Assembly: GCF_002261215.1 (NCBI RefSeq)
Contig: NZ_NEVS01000004.1
Span: 2,666,001 to 2,730,000, forward strand
Source: Bordetella genomosp. 11
Lineage (GTDB): Bacteria; Pseudomonadota; Gammaproteobacteria; Burkholderiales; Burkholderiaceae_B
Reading direction: 5' to 3'
Length of the DNA: 64,000 nucleotides
Shown here piece after piece: positions 10,087 through 23,769 of the stretch. The notes under the pieces are model-generated. The model was given only the letters and a program-made list of their open reading frames with translations, ran no database searches and was not told the DNA's origin. The translations under genes were made by a program, and so were the position numbers. Position 1 is the stretch's first letter. Each line of letters begins with the position of its first letter.

Positions 10087-11303
10087 TCAAGTTCTTCCAA
10101 ACGGCGCGGCGCATAGGTTTCCCATGCGTTGCAGCCAGGACATTGCCAATAATAACGGCGCGCCTGAAAACCGCAGGAACGGCAGGCATAGCGGTCCAGG
10201 CGCTGGGTATGCTTGTGGATCAGGCTGCGCAGCAGGGTAAGGTCGGCTCCAGGCACCGGGCTGACTTCGCCGTCCCCACCGGGAGCGGCCAGTTCGGCTT
10301 CCAGCAGGCGATCCAGGCCGAGCAGCGAGGGATGATGGCGCAGCGCGGCACGGGCAAAGGCCCAGGCCGGCGTCGCCCCCTGCAACGCGCGCAATTCGCG
10401 GAATACCACGTTGAATAGATCCAGCGACGGATACTTGGCGTACTGCTTTTGCAGCAGGTCGAGCGCCGCCTCGGCGCTGTTATTCGCCCGATAACTGTTG
10501 AGCAGGGACTCTGCCACCAGGCCCGCGTATTCCGGTTCGTCGGTCAGGACGGACTCCAGGTGCAGGCGCTCGCGCTTGGCGTCGCCCTCGAGGACGGCAA
10601 GCCGGGCACGCAGCATCGAGATCCGCACCAGCGAGCCTTTACTGGGCGTATTGCCCTCGCCCGCGATGCTGGCCGCGTGGTCGGCCGCGTCCAGGGCGGT
10701 CAGCGCGGCGTCGATGTCCGGCGGCTGCGTGGACATGGCCTGTTGCGCCAGCTCGCAGTGGTAGTGCACCAGCTGGGGCACCGGCTCATCCACCAGACCG
10801 CGCAGCGTCTTGACGGCATCGATGGCGCGCGGCCAGTCGTGTTCCGATTCGTAGATGCGTATCAGCGAGCGCAGGGCGGGCAGCGAATAACGCGTATCGC
10901 GCAGTTGCTTGAAGCCGGCCTCCGCCCGATCCAGCATGCCCGCCTTCAGGAAGTCCTGGGCCAGTTCGTGCTGGGCATGCTCGCGCTGCGCGACGGGAAG
11001 GTCCGCGCGGTTGAGCAGGCTTTGATGCACCCGGATGGCGCGCTCCATTTCGCCGCGACGCCGAAACAGGCTGCCCAGGGCGAAGTGCAGCTCCGTGGTT
11101 TCCGGATCCAGCTTGGCGACTTCGACGAAGGCGTCGATCGCGCGGTCCGGCTCTTCATTCAGCAGGAAGTTCAGGCCGCGAAAGTAGGAGTCCGGCAGGA
11201 CCCGGGTTTCCGACAGCATCTGGCGGATATCGAAACGCGCCGCCAGCCAGCCCAGCGCGAACAACAGGGGGACGAAAATCAACCACCAGGGTTCAAAATC
11301 CAC
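10083..11303 (-). CDS. lapB: LPS assembly protein LapB (YciM), TPR protein with rubredoxin-like end
   Basis: Inner-membrane TPR protein that delivers LpxC to FtsH and so tunes lipid A synthesis. The 406-aa sequence starts with one transmembrane segment ([21 protein letters not shown]), then about nine TPR repeats such as [19 protein letters not shown], and ends in a metal knuckle [20 protein letters not shown] with four cysteines. Length and layout are normal. Overlaps hldA by 4 bp and follows lapA by 63 bp, placing LPS quantity control in the same transcript as LPS core sugar synthesis. Confidence 0.95.
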   Translation of the reverse strand: MDFEPWWLIFVPLLFALGWLAARFDIRQMLSETRVLPDSYFRGLNFLLNEEPDRAIDAFVEVAKLDPETTELHFALGSLFRRRGEMERAIRVHQSLLNRADLPVAQREHAQHELAQDFLKAGMLDRAEAGFKQLRDTRYSLPALRSLIRIYESEHDWPRAIDAVKTLRGLVDEPVPQLVHYHCELAQQAMSTQPPDIDAALTALDAADHAASIAGEGNTPSKGSLVRISMLRARLAVLEGDAKRERLHLESVLTDEPEYAGLVAESLLNSYRANNSAEAALDLLQKQYAKYPSLDLFNVVFRELRALQGATPAWAFARAALRHHPSLLGLDRLLEAELAAPGGDGEVSPVPGADLTLLRSLIHKHTQRLDRYACRSCGFQARRYYWQCPGCNAWETYAPRRLEELE

Positions 11304-11366
11304 GGCGCTCGCTCATGCAGGGTTGGGACACGCGCGGCAGCGCGGCAATGAAAACGGTCATCGGCA

Positions 11367-11690
11367 TCACAGGGGCGACATCGGCGCGATGGCTTCCGGC
11401 GGCACATTGGCCGGCTGGCCGGCCTGATTGCTCATGGCAGCCTGCACGCGGTCCAGTTCCTTGCGCAGGCGCACGGCTTCGCGCCGGCGGCGCATCGCCG
11501 CGGGTACGGTCAACAACAGCCCGAAGATGGCACCGACCACGAAAGTGACCAGCATGACCACGATCAGCGGCACATCGTGCATGATGTAGTCGCCGTAGAA
11601 ATTGACCTGGACAGGGTTGGTGTTCTTGAGCGCGAACATCAGCACCGCGACGAATACGATCAATCGCAGCGCCCAGACGAAATAGCGCAT
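11367..11690 (-). CDS. lapA: LPS assembly protein LapA (DUF1049)
   Basis: Small inner-membrane partner of LapB, 107 aa. It has two hydrophobic segments (residues about 5-22 and 40-63), the DUF1049 signature ALKNTNPVQVNFYGD after the first, and a basic/coiled-coil RRRREAVRLRKELDRVQ tail in the cytoplasm. The start MRYFVWALRLIVF is the canonical opening. First gene of lapA-lapB-hldA-hldD; it is separated from ihfB by a strong terminator, so it should have its own promoter in the 130 bp upstream, which I could not pinpoint. Confidence 0.9.
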   Translation of the reverse strand: MRYFVWALRLIVFVAVLMFALKNTNPVQVNFYGDYIMHDVPLIVVMLVTFVVGAIFGLLLTVPAAMRRRREAVRLRKELDRVQAAMSNQAGQPANVPPEAIAPMSPL

Positions 11691-11820
11691 GACGCGAGCT
11701 CCACAGGGTTCGATATCGGGATTGTAAGCGCGCTTTGTCCCGGTCACCCCAATCTCATCGAATGTGCCGGCGGTCTCGTTGACGGCCCGGGACGACTTTT
11801 TGCCTTTCGGCACGCGCGGG

Positions 11821-11857
11821 GCAAAAAAAAGCCACCGGTTCACGGTGGCTTTTTTGC
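11821..11857 (-). terminator. bidirectional intrinsic terminator between ihfB and lapA
   Basis: Seven-bp stem GCCACCG / CGGTGGC (11831-11837, 11843-11849) with a 5-nt loop, an eight-A run on the left and a T run on the right. It works for the leftward ihfB transcript (U tract 11823-11830) and could also act rightward. It uncouples ihfB from the lap genes. Confidence 0.85.
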
Positions 11858-11971
11858 CTGCTATCGGAGAGACCCGACGGAGAGACCCAACGAGGAATGC
11901 CGGCGGAGGCCTGGCTGCATGGCACGGCGAAGACACCGGCCCGGTCACGGCGGCATGCGCCGCCGGCCGGA

Positions 11972-12334
11972 TCAGAGCATCGCGTGGGCACCCACGCCCG
12001 ACACCGCGGTTTCCACGCTGTCGCCGGCAGCATTCGACGAAGCCTCGTCGGTGCTGTCCAGGTCGACACGTTCGCGAAGTTCCTTGCCCGCCTTGAAATG
12101 CGGTACCTGTTTACCAGGCACCAATACCTGTTCGCCGGATTTGGGATTGCGGCCGATGCGCGGGGAACGCCGCGACAACGAAAAACTGCCGAAGCCCCGG
12201 ATCTCGATACGCTGGCCCGCGGCAAGTGCCTGGGCCATCGCATCGAGAATCGTCTTCACGGCGAAATCGGTATCGCGGGCGGCCAGCTGTGGATAGCGGG
12301 CCGCCAAGGCGGCGATAAGCTCCGACTTGGTCAC
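11972..12334 (-). CDS. ihfB: integration host factor beta subunit with C-terminal extension
   Basis: DNA-bending HU/IHF-family subunit. Residues 1-94 match Ihf[17 protein letters not shown], then the DNA-intercalating arm [26 protein letters not shown] with the conserved RNPKSG proline turn, and [14 protein letters not shown]. The E. coli protein ends near residue 94; here about 26 acidic, low-complexity residues follow. Sits 6 bp after rpsA in the same direction, the usual rpsA-ihfB pair, and ends at the terminator near 11840. Confidence 0.95.
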   Translation of the reverse strand: MTKSELIAALAARYPQLAARDTDFAVKTILDAMAQALAAGQRIEIRGFGSFSLSRRSPRIGRNPKSGEQVLVPGKQVPHFKAGKELRERVDLDSTDEASSNAAGDSVETAVSGVGAHAML

Positions 12335-12340
12335 AACGAT

Positions 12341-14065
12341 TTAACCGTCGTTGCGCTGCTGGTCCAGCTTGGCCTTCAGCAGGGCACCCAGGTTGGTGGT
12401 ACCCGACGAAGCGCTGGCTTCAGACATGCGCTGGATCGTATCCGCGGTTTCGGCGTTGTCACGCGCCTTGATGGACAACTGGATCGAACGCGTCTTGCGG
12501 TCGACGTTGACGATCATGGCTTCGATGTTGTCGCCGGCGTTCAGCACCGTCGTGGCGTCTTCGACACGGCCCGAGGAGATCTCGGACGCGCGCAGATAGC
12601 CTTCGACGTCCACCGACAGCGTCACCACGGCGCCCTTGGGCTCGACCGACTTGATCGTGCCAGGAACGACCGCGCCCTTGTCATGGGTCGCGACGAAGTT
12701 GTTGAACGGATCGCCTTCCAGCTGCTTGATGCCCAGCGAGATGCGTTCCTTGTCGGTGTCGATGCCCAGAACCACGGCTTCGATCTCGTCGCCCTTCTTG
12801 AAGTTGCGCACGGCTTCTTCGCCGGACTCCGTCCAGGACAGGTCGGACAGGTGCACCAGGCCATCGATGCCACCGGGCAGGCCGACGAACACGCCGAAGT
12901 CCGTGATGGACTTGATCGCGCCCTGGACCTTGTCGCCGCGCTTGAAGTTCGTGGCGAACTCTTCCCACGGATTCTGGCGGCACTGCTTCATGCCCAGCGA
13001 GATACGGCGACGGTCCTCGTCGATTTCCAGGACCATGACTTCGACTTCTTCGCCCAGGGTGACAACCTTGCGCGGATCGACGTTCTTGTTGGTCCAGTCC
13101 ATTTCGGACACGTGCACCAGGCCTTCGATACCGGCTTCGACTTCGACGAACGCGCCGTAGTCGGTCAGGTTGGTAACCTTGCCGAACAGGCGGGTACCCT
13201 GCGGATAACGACGGGCCAGGCCCACCCACGGATCTTCGCCCAGCTGCTTGACGCCCAGGGAGACACGGCTCTTTTCCTGGTCGAACTTGAGGACCTTGGC
13301 TTCCACTTCCTGGCCCACCTGCAGGACCTCGGAGGGGTGACGCACGCGGCGCCATGCCATGTCGGTGATGTGCAGCAGACCGTCGATACCGCCCAGGTCC
13401 ACGAACGCGCCGTAGTCGGTGATGTTCTTGACCACGCCCTTGACCACCGCACCTTCGTGCAGGGTTTCGAGCAGCTTCTGGCGCTCTTCGCCCATGCTGG
13501 CTTCCAGCACCTGGCGGCGCGACAGCACGACGTTGTTGCGCTTGCGGTCCAGCTTGATGACCTTGAATTCGAGGGTCTTGCCTTCGTACGGCGTCGTGTC
13601 CTTGACCGGACGCAGGTCGACCAGCGAACCCGGCAGGAACGCGCGGATGCCATTGGTCATGACGGTCAGGCCGCCCTTCACCTTGCCGGTGATGGTGCCG
13701 GTGACCAGTTCGCCGTTGTCCAGCGCCTGCTCGAGCTGCAGCCAGGCCGACAGGCGCTTGGCGCGGTCGCGCGACAGGATGGTGTCACCGTAGCCGTTTT
13801 CCAGCGAATCGATGGCCACCGAGACGAAATCGCCCGGGTTGACTTCGACTTCGCCCTGATCGTTCAGGAATTCTTCCAGCGGAATCAGCGCTTCGGACTT
13901 CAGCCCAGCATTGACGACGACGAAGTTGTGGTCGATACGCACGACTTCGGCACTGATGACCTCGCCGGACTTCATGTCCTGGTTCTTGAGGCTTTGGGCA
14001 AACAGGTCGGCAAAGCTTTCACTGCCCATGGCGTCAAGGACAGCAGTAGAGGGATTGGAAGACAT
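12341..14065 (-). CDS. rpsA: 30S ribosomal protein S1
   Basis: RNA-binding ribosomal protein needed to load most mRNAs. The 574-aa sequence has six S1 repeats, recognisable by turns such as [88 protein letters not shown]. The start MSSNPSTAV was chosen; MDFNS five codons earlier is the alternative. Neither has a Shine-Dalgarno, consistent with the S1-autoregulated, SD-less leader known for rpsA. E. coli S1 is 557 aa, so length is near normal. Confidence 0.96.
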   Translation of the reverse strand: MSSNPSTAVLDAMGSESFADLFAQSLKNQDMKSGEVISAEVVRIDHNFVVVNAGLKSEALIPLEEFLNDQGEVEVNPGDFVSVAIDSLENGYGDTILSRDRAKRLSAWLQLEQALDNGELVTGTITGKVKGGLTVMTNGIRAFLPGSLVDLRPVKDTTPYEGKTLEFKVIKLDRKRNNVVLSRRQVLEASMGEERQKLLETLHEGAVVKGVVKNITDYGAFVDLGGIDGLLHITDMAWRRVRHPSEVLQVGQEVEAKVLKFDQEKSRVSLGVKQLGEDPWVGLARRYPQGTRLFGKVTNLTDYGAFVEVEAGIEGLVHVSEMDWTNKNVDPRKVVTLGEEVEVMVLEIDEDRRRISLGMKQCRQNPWEEFATNFKRGDKVQGAIKSITDFGVFVGLPGGIDGLVHLSDLSWTESGEEAVRNFKKGDEIEAVVLGIDTDKERISLGIKQLEGDPFNNFVATHDKGAVVPGTIKSVEPKGAVVTLSVDVEGYLRASEISSGRVEDATTVLNAGDNIEAMIVNVDRKTRSIQLSIKARDNAETADTIQRMSEASASSGTTNLGALLKAKLDQQRNDG

Positions 14066-14164
14066 TGAATTGAAATCCATAGGCCAGGATGGCCTGGTTG
14101 TATGTGCACGCCAGCACGGCTTGCCCGTACCAGCGGAGTGGAACAAAAACCGACGCGAACAGCG

Positions 14165-14944
14165 CTATCTGGGAGCGATATTCCCGGCGGCACCGGAAAA
14201 ACCTTTTGCTTTCCCTGCCGTACCCGCGGCGCCGGGCTTGAGCGCACCGCCACGCGGGCCGTTCCAGAGATCGAGTATGGCTTGCACCGTTTCCTGAGCC
14301 GTCATTTTCGACGAATCCAATACCTTGGCGTCCGCAGCCGGCGCCAGAGGCGCCACCGAACGCTGGGTATCGCGGGCGTCGCGCTCGCGCATATCTCGCA
14401 GAAGGTCTTCAAGATTAGCAGAAATACCCTTTTCCATCAACTGCTTACGCCTTCTTTCCGCCCGCGCTTCCACATCCGCGACCAGGAAAACCTTGAGCGC
14501 CGCGTCGGGGAAGACCACCGTGCCCATATCGCGGCCGTCGGCCACCAGGCCGGGGGCCCGCCGAAAGGCGCGCTGGCGGTCGAGCAGGGCCTGGCGCACC
14601 GATCCGAAAGCCGCCACCCGCGAGGCGAAATTGCCGACCCGCTCCTGGCGGATGTCATAGCCGACCTCGCGGCCGTCCAGATAGATATGCGGGCCGTCGA
14701 AACGCACCGGCAGCGTGCGGGCTGCCTCGGCCACGGCGGCCTCGTCCTCCGGCGCGATGCCCTGTTCCAGCGCCGAGAGCGCCGTCAGGCGGTAGAGGGC
14801 CCCGCTGTCGAGCACCGTCCAGCCCAGGCGCCGGGCGACGCCGTGCGCCACCGTCCCCTTGCCGGAGGCGGTGGGGCCGTCGATGGCGATAACGGGGGGC
14901 GGCGCCGCGACGGTGTCCCGGGTCGTATCGTCTGCCTGCGTCAT
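14165..14944 (-). CDS. cmk: cytidylate kinase
   Basis: Phosphorylates CMP and dCMP with ATP. The 259-aa P-loop protein has [24 protein letters not shown] near residue 20, the [19 protein letters not shown]-binding block and the lid [16 protein letters not shown]. It is about 30 residues longer than usual because of a Gly/Ala/Lys-rich tail ([18 protein letters not shown] and on), which is low complexity. The start codon overlaps the aroA stop by 4 bp. Gene order aroA-cmk-rpsA-ihfB is ancestral in beta/gamma-proteobacteria. Confidence 0.95.
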   Translation of the reverse strand: MTQADDTTRDTVAAPPPVIAIDGPTASGKGTVAHGVARRLGWTVLDSGALYRLTALSALEQGIAPEDEAAVAEAARTLPVRFDGPHIYLDGREVGYDIRQERVGNFASRVAAFGSVRQALLDRQRAFRRAPGLVADGRDMGTVVFPDAALKVFLVADVEARAERRRKQLMEKGISANLEDLLRDMRERDARDTQRSVAPLAPAADAKVLDSSKMTAQETVQAILDLWNGPRGGALKPGAAGTAGKAKGFSGAAGNIAPR

Positions 14945-16275
14945 ACTGGCTCCTCGCCGCCGACCAGGTCGGCATATACGTCGAAATACGTGGGGAAGGT
15001 CTTGCTGACGCATCCCGGATCCAGGATGCGGACGGCGGCCGGCCCGAAGGCGGCCAGGGACATCGACATCGCCATCCGGTGGTCGTCCCAGGTTTCGATT
15101 TCGGCGTCGCGCCAGGCATCCGGCGCGGGCGGCGTCACTTCCAGCCAGTCGGGCCCCGACGCCACGCCGGCGCCGAGCTTGGCCAGCTCGGTCTGCATGG
15201 CGTGGATGCGATCGGTTTCTTTGACGCGCCAACTGCCGATGTTGCGCAGCCGGCAGGGGCCGTCGGCGAACAGGGCCAGCGCGGCCGCCGTCATGGCGGC
15301 ATCGGGAATCAGGTTGAAATCCGCGTCGAAGGCGCGCAGGGTTTCGCCGCGCGCGACCCGGACACCGCTCGACTCGATCCAGTCGGCGCCGAACTCGATG
15401 CGCACGCCCATGGACTCCAGGGTCCGGGCAAAGGCCACGTCACCCTGTATGCTGTCGCGCCCTACCCCCTGCACCCGGACCGGGCCGCCACCGATGGCGC
15501 CCAGCGCCAGGAAATACGACGCGGACGAGGCATCGCCCTCGACCGCGATGCGGCCGGGGCTGCGGTAGCAGGCATTGGCCGGCACGGTGAAGCGCGACCA
15601 GCCGTCCCGCTGGACCGTCACGCCGTAGCGCGCCATCAAATTCAGGGTGATTTCGATATAAGGCTTGGAAATCAGCTCGCCGACGATCTCGATCACCAGG
15701 GGCTCGCCCACGGTGTTGGTATAGATGGGAGCGGCCAGCAGCATGGCGGTCAGGAACTGGCTGGAAACGGCACCCGGCATGCGCACGGGCCCATGCGTCC
15801 CCAGCGTGCCGCTACCGATATGCAAGGGCGGATAGCCTTCCTGGCCGGTGTAGTCGATGCGCGCGCCCAGCGCGCGCAGGGCATCGACGAGATCGCCGAT
15901 GGGCCGCTCATGCATGCGCGGCACGCCGGAAATGCGGTAGTCACCGCCCATCAGGGCCAGGGCGGCCGTCAGCGGGCGCACGGCGGTGCCGGCATTGCCG
16001 AGGAAAAGATCGGCCGACGGCTGCGCAAAGCGCGCGGCGCCCCGCAGCGTGACCCGCCCTTCACCCTGCTCATCCAATGTGACCCGCAGCGCGCGCAACG
16101 CAGCCAGCATCACGCGGGTATCGTCGGAATCCAGCAAGCCGGAGATTTCCGTGGTGCCTTCCGCCAGCGCCGCCAGCAAAAGCACCCGGTTGGAAATACT
16201 CTTGGACCCCGGCAAGGATACCGTGCCCCGCGCCTGGACCGCGCGCGGCAGATCGAGAAAAGAAGCTCCGCTCAT
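14941..16275 (-). CDS. aroA: 3-phosphoshikimate 1-carboxyvinyltransferase (EPSP synthase)
   Basis: Sixth step of the shikimate pathway: joins PEP to shikimate 3-phosphate. The 444-aa protein has [20 protein letters not shown] (Lys/Ser binding shikimate phosphate), [17 protein letters not shown], the second signature [17 protein letters not shown] and a C-terminal [14 protein letters not shown]. The region KSISNR plus NAGTAVRP is the class I form. The start [14 protein letters not shown] was chosen; upstream in-frame sequence is not AroA-like. It ends in ATGA with cmk. Confidence 0.96.
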   Translation of the reverse strand: MSGASFLDLPRAVQARGTVSLPGSKSISNRVLLLAALAEGTTEISGLLDSDDTRVMLAALRALRVTLDEQGEGRVTLRGAARFAQPSADLFLGNAGTAVRPLTAALALMGGDYRISGVPRMHERPIGDLVDALRALGARIDYTGQEGYPPLHIGSGTLGTHGPVRMPGAVSSQFLTAMLLAAPIYTNTVGEPLVIEIVGELISKPYIEITLNLMARYGVTVQRDGWSRFTVPANACYRSPGRIAVEGDASSASYFLALGAIGGGPVRVQGVGRDSIQGDVAFARTLESMGVRIEFGADWIESSGVRVARGETLRAFDADFNLIPDAAMTAAALALFADGPCRLRNIGSWRVKETDRIHAMQTELAKLGAGVASGPDWLEVTPPAPDAWRDAEIETWDDHRMAMSMSLAAFGPAAVRILDPGCVSKTFPTYFDVYADLVGGEEPV

Positions 16276-16325
16276 GTAAGCCCGTGTCCTGTCGTAAACC
16301 GTAGTCAGTCGCCCGGCGCGCGGGC

Positions 16326-17225
16326 CTAGTGCCCCGGCTTCCAGTCCCGCCGGAACCGCGCCGCCTCTTCCAGCAATGCTTCCAGCGCCGCACCGTCGCC
16401 GGCGTCCAGCGCCTGTTCCGCTTCGTCGAGCACCGCGCGCACCTGCGCCAGTTCCGCCTTCATCGCGGCACGGTTGGAAAGGAAAATATCGCGCCACATT
16501 TCCGCCGACCCCGCCGCGATGCGGGTGAAGTCGCGGAACCCCGTTCCGGCGATGGCAAGCCGCCGCCGGCAGTCCGCGCTGCGCGCGACCTGCGCCACGT
16601 ATACGGCCGCCAGGAAATGCGGCATATGGCTGACCGAGGCCAGCACCTGGTCGTGCTCGGCGGCATCCATGTCCAGCACGCGGGCGCCGCAGGCTTCCCA
16701 GGCGGCCCGCACACGCGCGACGTCGGCCGCCAGGTTTTCCGGCAGCGGGGTCAGGATAACGCTGCGCCCAGTATAAAGACCTGGATCGGCAGCGTCAGGG
16801 CCGATTTTCTCGGCGCCGGCAATGGGATGCCCGGGAATGAAACTGGCGACGCGCTCGCCCAACGCCGCCCGCGCCGCCTGCGCGACGGTCACCTTGGTGC
16901 TGCCGGCGTCGGTCACGATGGCGCCGGGCTTCAAAGCAGCCCGCATTTCGGCCAGTATGGCCCCGAAAGTGCCCACCGGGGCCGCCAGCATGATCAGGTC
17001 GGCCCGCGCCGCGGCTTCGGCGGCGTCCACCGCTTCGTCGATCAGGCCCAGTTCGCGCGCGCGCTCCAGCGATGGCCCGTTGCGGCCCACGCCCAGGACC
17101 CGCCCCACATGGCCCGCCCGCCGCAAGGCGGCCGCGAAGGATCCGCCGATCAGGCCGACGCCCACCACGGCCAGTACTGGAATCGGCGGCGCCGGCACGC
17201 GTGCGTCAGCGGGCCCGGCCGTCAT
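16326..17225 (-). CDS. tyrA: prephenate/arogenate dehydrogenase
   Basis: NAD-linked oxidative decarboxylation of prephenate toward tyrosine. The 299-aa protein has the dinucleotide-binding [22 protein letters not shown] at the N-terminus, [15 protein letters not shown], the catalytic-His block [14 protein letters not shown] and the helical C-terminal domain with [11 protein letters not shown]. There is no chorismate mutase domain: that activity sits on PheA nearby. The start overlaps the hisC stop by 4 bp. Confidence 0.94.
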   Translation of the reverse strand: MTAGPADARVPAPPIPVLAVVGVGLIGGSFAAALRRAGHVGRVLGVGRNGPSLERARELGLIDEAVDAAEAAARADLIMLAAPVGTFGAILAEMRAALKPGAIVTDAGSTKVTVAQAARAALGERVASFIPGHPIAGAEKIGPDAADPGLYTGRSVILTPLPENLAADVARVRAAWEACGARVLDMDAAEHDQVLASVSHMPHFLAAVYVAQVARSADCRRRLAIAGTGFRDFTRIAAGSAEMWRDIFLSNRAAMKAELAQVRAVLDEAEQALDAGDGAALEALLEEAARFRRDWKPGH

Positions 17226-18346
17226 GATGACTTCAGGACTTCGCCGAGCGCATCGATGAAACGCGCGTTTTCCTGCGGCAATCCGATGCTGACGCGCAGC
17301 CATTCCGGCAGGCCGTCGCCGACGACCGGCCGCACGATCACCCCCCGCTTGAGCAATTCAAGGTTGATGCGCGCCGCGTCGCCCACGCGCACCAATACGA
17401 AATTGCCGTAGCTGGGCACGTATTCCAGGCCGAAGGTGTCGAAAGCCTGGCACAGCTGCGCCTTGCCTTCCTTGTTGAGGCGGTAGGAGCGCTCCAGGAA
17501 ATCGCGGTCCTGCAGTGCCGCCACGGCCGCGGCCTGGGCCAGCGTATTCACATTGAAAGGCTGGCGCACCCGGTTCAGAAGGTCCGTCAGGGCGGGCTGC
17601 GATATGCCGAATCCGACACGCAGGCCCGCCAGCCCGTAGGCCTTGGACAGCGTGCGGGAAACGATCAGGTTGGGAAACTCGCGCACCCAGGCCACGCTGT
17701 CGAAACGGTATTCCGGGTCCAGGTATTCGTTGTAGGCCTCGTCCAGCACCACCACGACACGCTCGCCGTGGCGCTCGCGCACCTGTTCCAGGAAGGCCTG
17801 GACGCGCGGCGCCGGCAGGAAGGTACCGGTGGGATTGTTCGGGTTGGCAATGAACACCACGCGCGTATCGTCGGCGATGGCGTCCAGCATGGCGTCCAGG
17901 TCATGCCCGTAATCGCGCGCCGGCACCATGATGTGGCGCGCGCCGCGTGCCTGCGTGGCCAGCCGGTACACCATGAACGCGTGCTGCGCGTATACCGCCG
18001 AAGTGCCCTTTTCCAGGAGCGCCAGGGCGACAAGTTCCAGGATGTCGTTGGATCCGTTGCCCAACGTGATCCAGTCCATCGGAACGCCATACAGCCGGCA
18101 TAGCGTGGACTTCAGTTCGAAGCCGTTGGGGTCCGGGTAGCGGCCCAGGGCATTCGCGGCGGCCAGCATCGCGGTGCGCGCGGACTGGGGCATGCCCAAG
18201 GGATTTTCGTTGGACGCCAGCTTGACGATGGTCGCCGGATCCAGGCCGAACTCGCGCGCGAGTTCTTCGATGGGCTTGCCGGCCTGATAAGGCGCGATGG
18301 CGCTTACGTGGGCCGGGGCGGCCAGGGTTTTGTTCGTGTCAGTCAT
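17222..18346 (-). CDS. hisC: histidinol-phosphate aminotransferase (paralogue in aromatic cluster)
   Basis: Class I/II PLP aminotransferase, 374 aa. Key pieces: KLASNENPLGMP, NGSNDILELVALALL, IANPNNPTGTF, and the PLP lysine in SRTLSKAYGLAGLRVGF. By sequence it is HisC2-type. Because it sits between pheA and tyrA, it may mainly transaminate phenylpyruvate and 4-hydroxyphenylpyruvate, a known side activity of HisC paralogues; that assignment is from context. Coupled to tyrA by ATGA. Confidence 0.92.
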   Translation of the reverse strand: MTDTNKTLAAPAHVSAIAPYQAGKPIEELAREFGLDPATIVKLASNENPLGMPQSARTAMLAAANALGRYPDPNGFELKSTLCRLYGVPMDWITLGNGSNDILELVALALLEKGTSAVYAQHAFMVYRLATQARGARHIMVPARDYGHDLDAMLDAIADDTRVVFIANPNNPTGTFLPAPRVQAFLEQVRERHGERVVVVLDEAYNEYLDPEYRFDSVAWVREFPNLIVSRTLSKAYGLAGLRVGFGISQPALTDLLNRVRQPFNVNTLAQAAAVAALQDRDFLERSYRLNKEGKAQLCQAFDTFGLEYVPSYGNFVLVRVGDAARINLELLKRGVIVRPVVGDGLPEWLRVSIGLPQENARFIDALGEVLKSS

Positions 18347-18415
18347 AGCGGATTGGGCTTGCGCCGCGCGCGGGGCCCGGCCGTGCCGGAGCGCCGCGTG
18401 CGGCGATGCCGCCCT

Positions 18416-19501
18416 TCATTGCGCGGGATAGGACCCGAGGAGTTTGAAGAAAGCCACTTGCGAGCGAAGGGCCTCGAAGGCACGGGCGACGTGCGGATCC
18501 TGCGCGTGGCCCAGCACATCCACGTAAAAATAGTATTCCCACTGGCCCGTGCGCGCGGGACGGGACTCGAAGCGCGTCATCGACACTTTGTTTTCCGCCA
18601 GGGGTGCCAGCATTTCGTACACCGCGCCGGCGCGGTTGGGCACCGCCATGATCAGGCTGGTCTTGTCGTTGCCGGTCGGCTGGGTGGGAATCGTCCCCAG
18701 CGCCAGAAAGCGCGTGCGGTTGTGCGGGTCGTCCTGGATACCGGCGCTGATCACGTGCAGGCCCCAGCTGGACGCAGCCGATTCGCCGGCGATGGCGGCG
18801 ACAGTGGGATCCTGCGCCGCGACGCGCGCGGCTTCGGCATTGCTGGAGGCGGCCGAGCGCGCCAGTTCCGGATGATTGCGGCTCAGCCAGAGCTGGCACT
18901 GCGCCAGGGCCTGCGGATGCGCCATTACGGTCTTCACGCCATCCAGGGAGCCGCTCTGCGACATCAGGCAATGCCGAATGACGAGCGAGCGCTCGCCCAT
19001 GACCGTCAGCGAGGTATTCAGCAGCAGATCCAGGGTGCGGTTGACGGCGCCTTCGGTGGAGTTTTCCACCGGCACCATGCCCACATCGGCCTGCCCGGCT
19101 TCCAGCGCGCGAAAGACTTCGTCGAACGACGGACAGGGCAACCGGTTCACCGCATGGCCGAAATGCTCCAGCGCGGCCTGTTCGGAATAGGACCCCTCCG
19201 GCCCCAGGTAGGCCAGCGTCAATCCGCGCTCCAGGCCGCGGCAGGCGGACATGATTTCAGTCCAGACGGCCGCCACCGCTTCGCGGGGAATCGGGCCGGC
19301 GTTCATGAGCTGCAGCCGGCGGATGACTTCCGCCTCGCGGTCCGGGCGCAACACCGGGCCATCGGCGTTCTCGGCATGCTTGACCTCGCCGACCTCGATG
19401 GCCGTGCGGGCGCGCAAGGTCAGCAGCTCCAGGATCTGCGCATCCAGCGCATCGATGCGCTCGCGCAGCGGGCGCAACTTTTCGGCAAGGGAATCAGCCA
19501 T
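18416..19501 (-). CDS. pheA: bifunctional chorismate mutase / prephenate dehydratase (P-protein)
   Basis: Converts chorismate to prephenate and then phenylpyruvate. The 361-aa protein has an AroQ mutase domain (residues 1-95: [22 protein letters not shown]), a dehydratase domain starting [21 protein letters not shown] with the catalytic [19 protein letters not shown], and a C-terminal ACT domain with the ESRP feedback motif ([23 protein letters not shown]), so it should be inhibited by phenylalanine. It overlaps serC by 8 bp; hisC follows after 69 bp. Confidence 0.96.
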   Translation of the reverse strand: MADSLAEKLRPLRERIDALDAQILELLTLRARTAIEVGEVKHAENADGPVLRPDREAEVIRRLQLMNAGPIPREAVAAVWTEIMSACRGLERGLTLAYLGPEGSYSEQAALEHFGHAVNRLPCPSFDEVFRALEAGQADVGMVPVENSTEGAVNRTLDLLLNTSLTVMGERSLVIRHCLMSQSGSLDGVKTVMAHPQALAQCQLWLSRNHPELARSAASSNAEAARVAAQDPTVAAIAGESAASSWGLHVISAGIQDDPHNRTRFLALGTIPTQPTGNDKTSLIMAVPNRAGAVYEMLAPLAENKVSMTRFESRPARTGQWEYYFYVDVLGHAQDPHVARAFEALRSQVAFFKLLGSYPAQ

Positions 19502-20623
19502 GGCGTCGCTCGAAATCCTGCATATAGGCCACCAGCGCCTGAACGGCCTGCAGCGGCACGGCGTTGTAGATCGATGCGCGCATGCCGCCTACGCTCTTGT
19601 GGCCCTTGAGCTGGGTCAATCCGGCCTCGTCGGCCCCTTTCAGGAAAGCCTCGTTGAGCGATTCGTCGGCGAGGATGAAGGGCACGTTCATGCGGGAACG
19701 CACGGGGACGTGGACGGGATTGCGGTAGAAAGCGGTGCTGTCCAGATAGCCGTACAGCAGCTCGGCCTTGGCGATGCTGGCGCGTTCCATCGCCGCGACG
19801 CCGCCCTGTGCCTTGATCCACTTGAAGACCAGGCCGGCGATGTAAATGGCGTAGGTCGGAGGCGTGTTGTAGCGCGAGTGCTCCGGCGCCACGTTGGCAT
19901 AGTCGAAGGCCGCCGGACAAATGGGCAGCGCGTGGCCGATCAGGTCGCGGCGCACCACCACCACCGTCACACCGGCCGGCCCGGCGTTCTTCTGCGCGCC
20001 GGCATAGACCATGCCGGTGCGGCCGATATCCATGGGACGCGAAAGGAAATGGGAGGATGCGTCCACCACGAGCGGAACGTCGTCCACCCCCAGCCGCGCC
20101 GCCGTGGGCCAGTCGGTGAACTCGACCCCGCCGATGGTTTCATTGCTGCAGAAGTGCAGGTAGGCGGCATTCTTGCGCACCTTCCAGCTTTCCACGGGGG
20201 GTACCCAGGTCCACGCCTTCTGCGCCTTGCCATCGAGCTGGACTTCCGTCCCGCTGCTGGCCGCGATCGCCACATCGCCGTACTTGGAAGCTTCCTTGTG
20301 CGACTTCACCGACCACTGGCCGGTCAGCACGTAATCGGCGGCCGCCGCGCCCCGTCGACCGATCAGGTTCAGCGGAACGATGGCGTTTTCCGCCGTTGCG
20401 CCGCCTTGCATGAACATGACCGCGTAGTCGTCCGGCACCGCCAGCAGATCGCGCAGGTCCTGTTCGGCCTCATCGCAGATCTGCACGAATTGCTTGCCGC
20501 GATGGCTCATTTCCATGACGGACATGCCGCTGCCGTGCCAATCGAGCATTTCCTCGGCCGCTTGCCGCAGTACGGGCTCCGGCAGGGCCGAAGGCCCCGC
20601 CGAGAAATTCCAGGGACGCGCCA

Positions 20624-20624
<1 letters not shown>
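19494..20624 (-). CDS. serC: phosphoserine aminotransferase
   Basis: PLP enzyme of serine synthesis; also acts in the pyridoxal phosphate pathway. The 376-aa protein begins [19 protein letters not shown], carries [21 protein letters not shown], and the Schiff-base lysine in [20 protein letters not shown]. The ATG shares a base with the gyrA stop (TAATG), suggesting re-initiation by ribosomes leaving gyrA. It overlaps pheA by 8 bp. Normal length. Confidence 0.96.
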
Positions 20625-23281
<2,657 letters not shown>

Positions 23282-23667
23282 ATATATAAGTAGGTGGCGA
23301 CTCGAGTGAAGCCCTGGCCCGTGGCGACCCGTGGCAACTTGGTGACCCGCCCGACCGGCCAGGAACTGGCACCTTGCGCGGCAGGGAGCGGCACGCCGCG
23401 CCGCGCGACATGGCCGTCGGGGAAACAGGAAATTCTATCATTGCGAGCCCCCAAGGACGGGGACGCGCCGTTCGCGACCGCCCGGGATGCGCGGCGGGCG
23501 CATGCTCATCCGGCGCCTTTCCAGGCCCCGCATGCCCTGTTGCCAAAAACCAACACCGGGGAAGGACTGGGCGGCGAAATGGTCCAGTCGGGCATGAATG
23601 CACGGGTCAGGGCACGACAAATGCCTTAAGATTGTTTCCAGCACGCAGGAAACCCAGTCGCAATCCT
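23282..23667. other. gene-free stretch between gyrA and the ompA promoter
   Basis: No convincing gene on either strand: the open frames here have no recognisable domain and lack ribosome sites. It must hold the leftward gyrA promoter, which I cannot place with confidence. A loose repeat of GTGGCGAC occurs near 23295-23340. Otherwise I see nothing distinctive. Confidence 0.5.
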
Positions 23668-23695
23668 TTGAACCTATTCTTGGCGTTGCTATACT
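23668..23695 (+). promoter_or_regulatory. sigma-70 promoter of ompA
   Basis: -35 TTGAAC at 23668-23673 and -10 TATACT at 23690-23695, spacer 16 bp, about 65 bp before a strong GAGGAG-type ribosome site and the ompA ATG. Predicted from consensus only. Confidence 0.6.
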
Positions 23696-23769
23696 GGCCC
23701 CGTTTTCCTGATAGCGGCGGGGGTTCGCTGCGAGTCACTTATCCAGCTTCAAGCTCAACGAGGAGAAAC

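Noticed and set aside
8156..10189. 677-aa leftward frame joining hldD to upstream sequence
   Set aside because: The first 345 codons are a shadow of hldA in another frame. There is no fusion protein.
11577..14068. Long rightward frames opposite rpsA and lapA (up to 723 aa)
   Set aside because: Shadow frames caused by high GC and codon bias of rpsA; no domain and no ribosome site.
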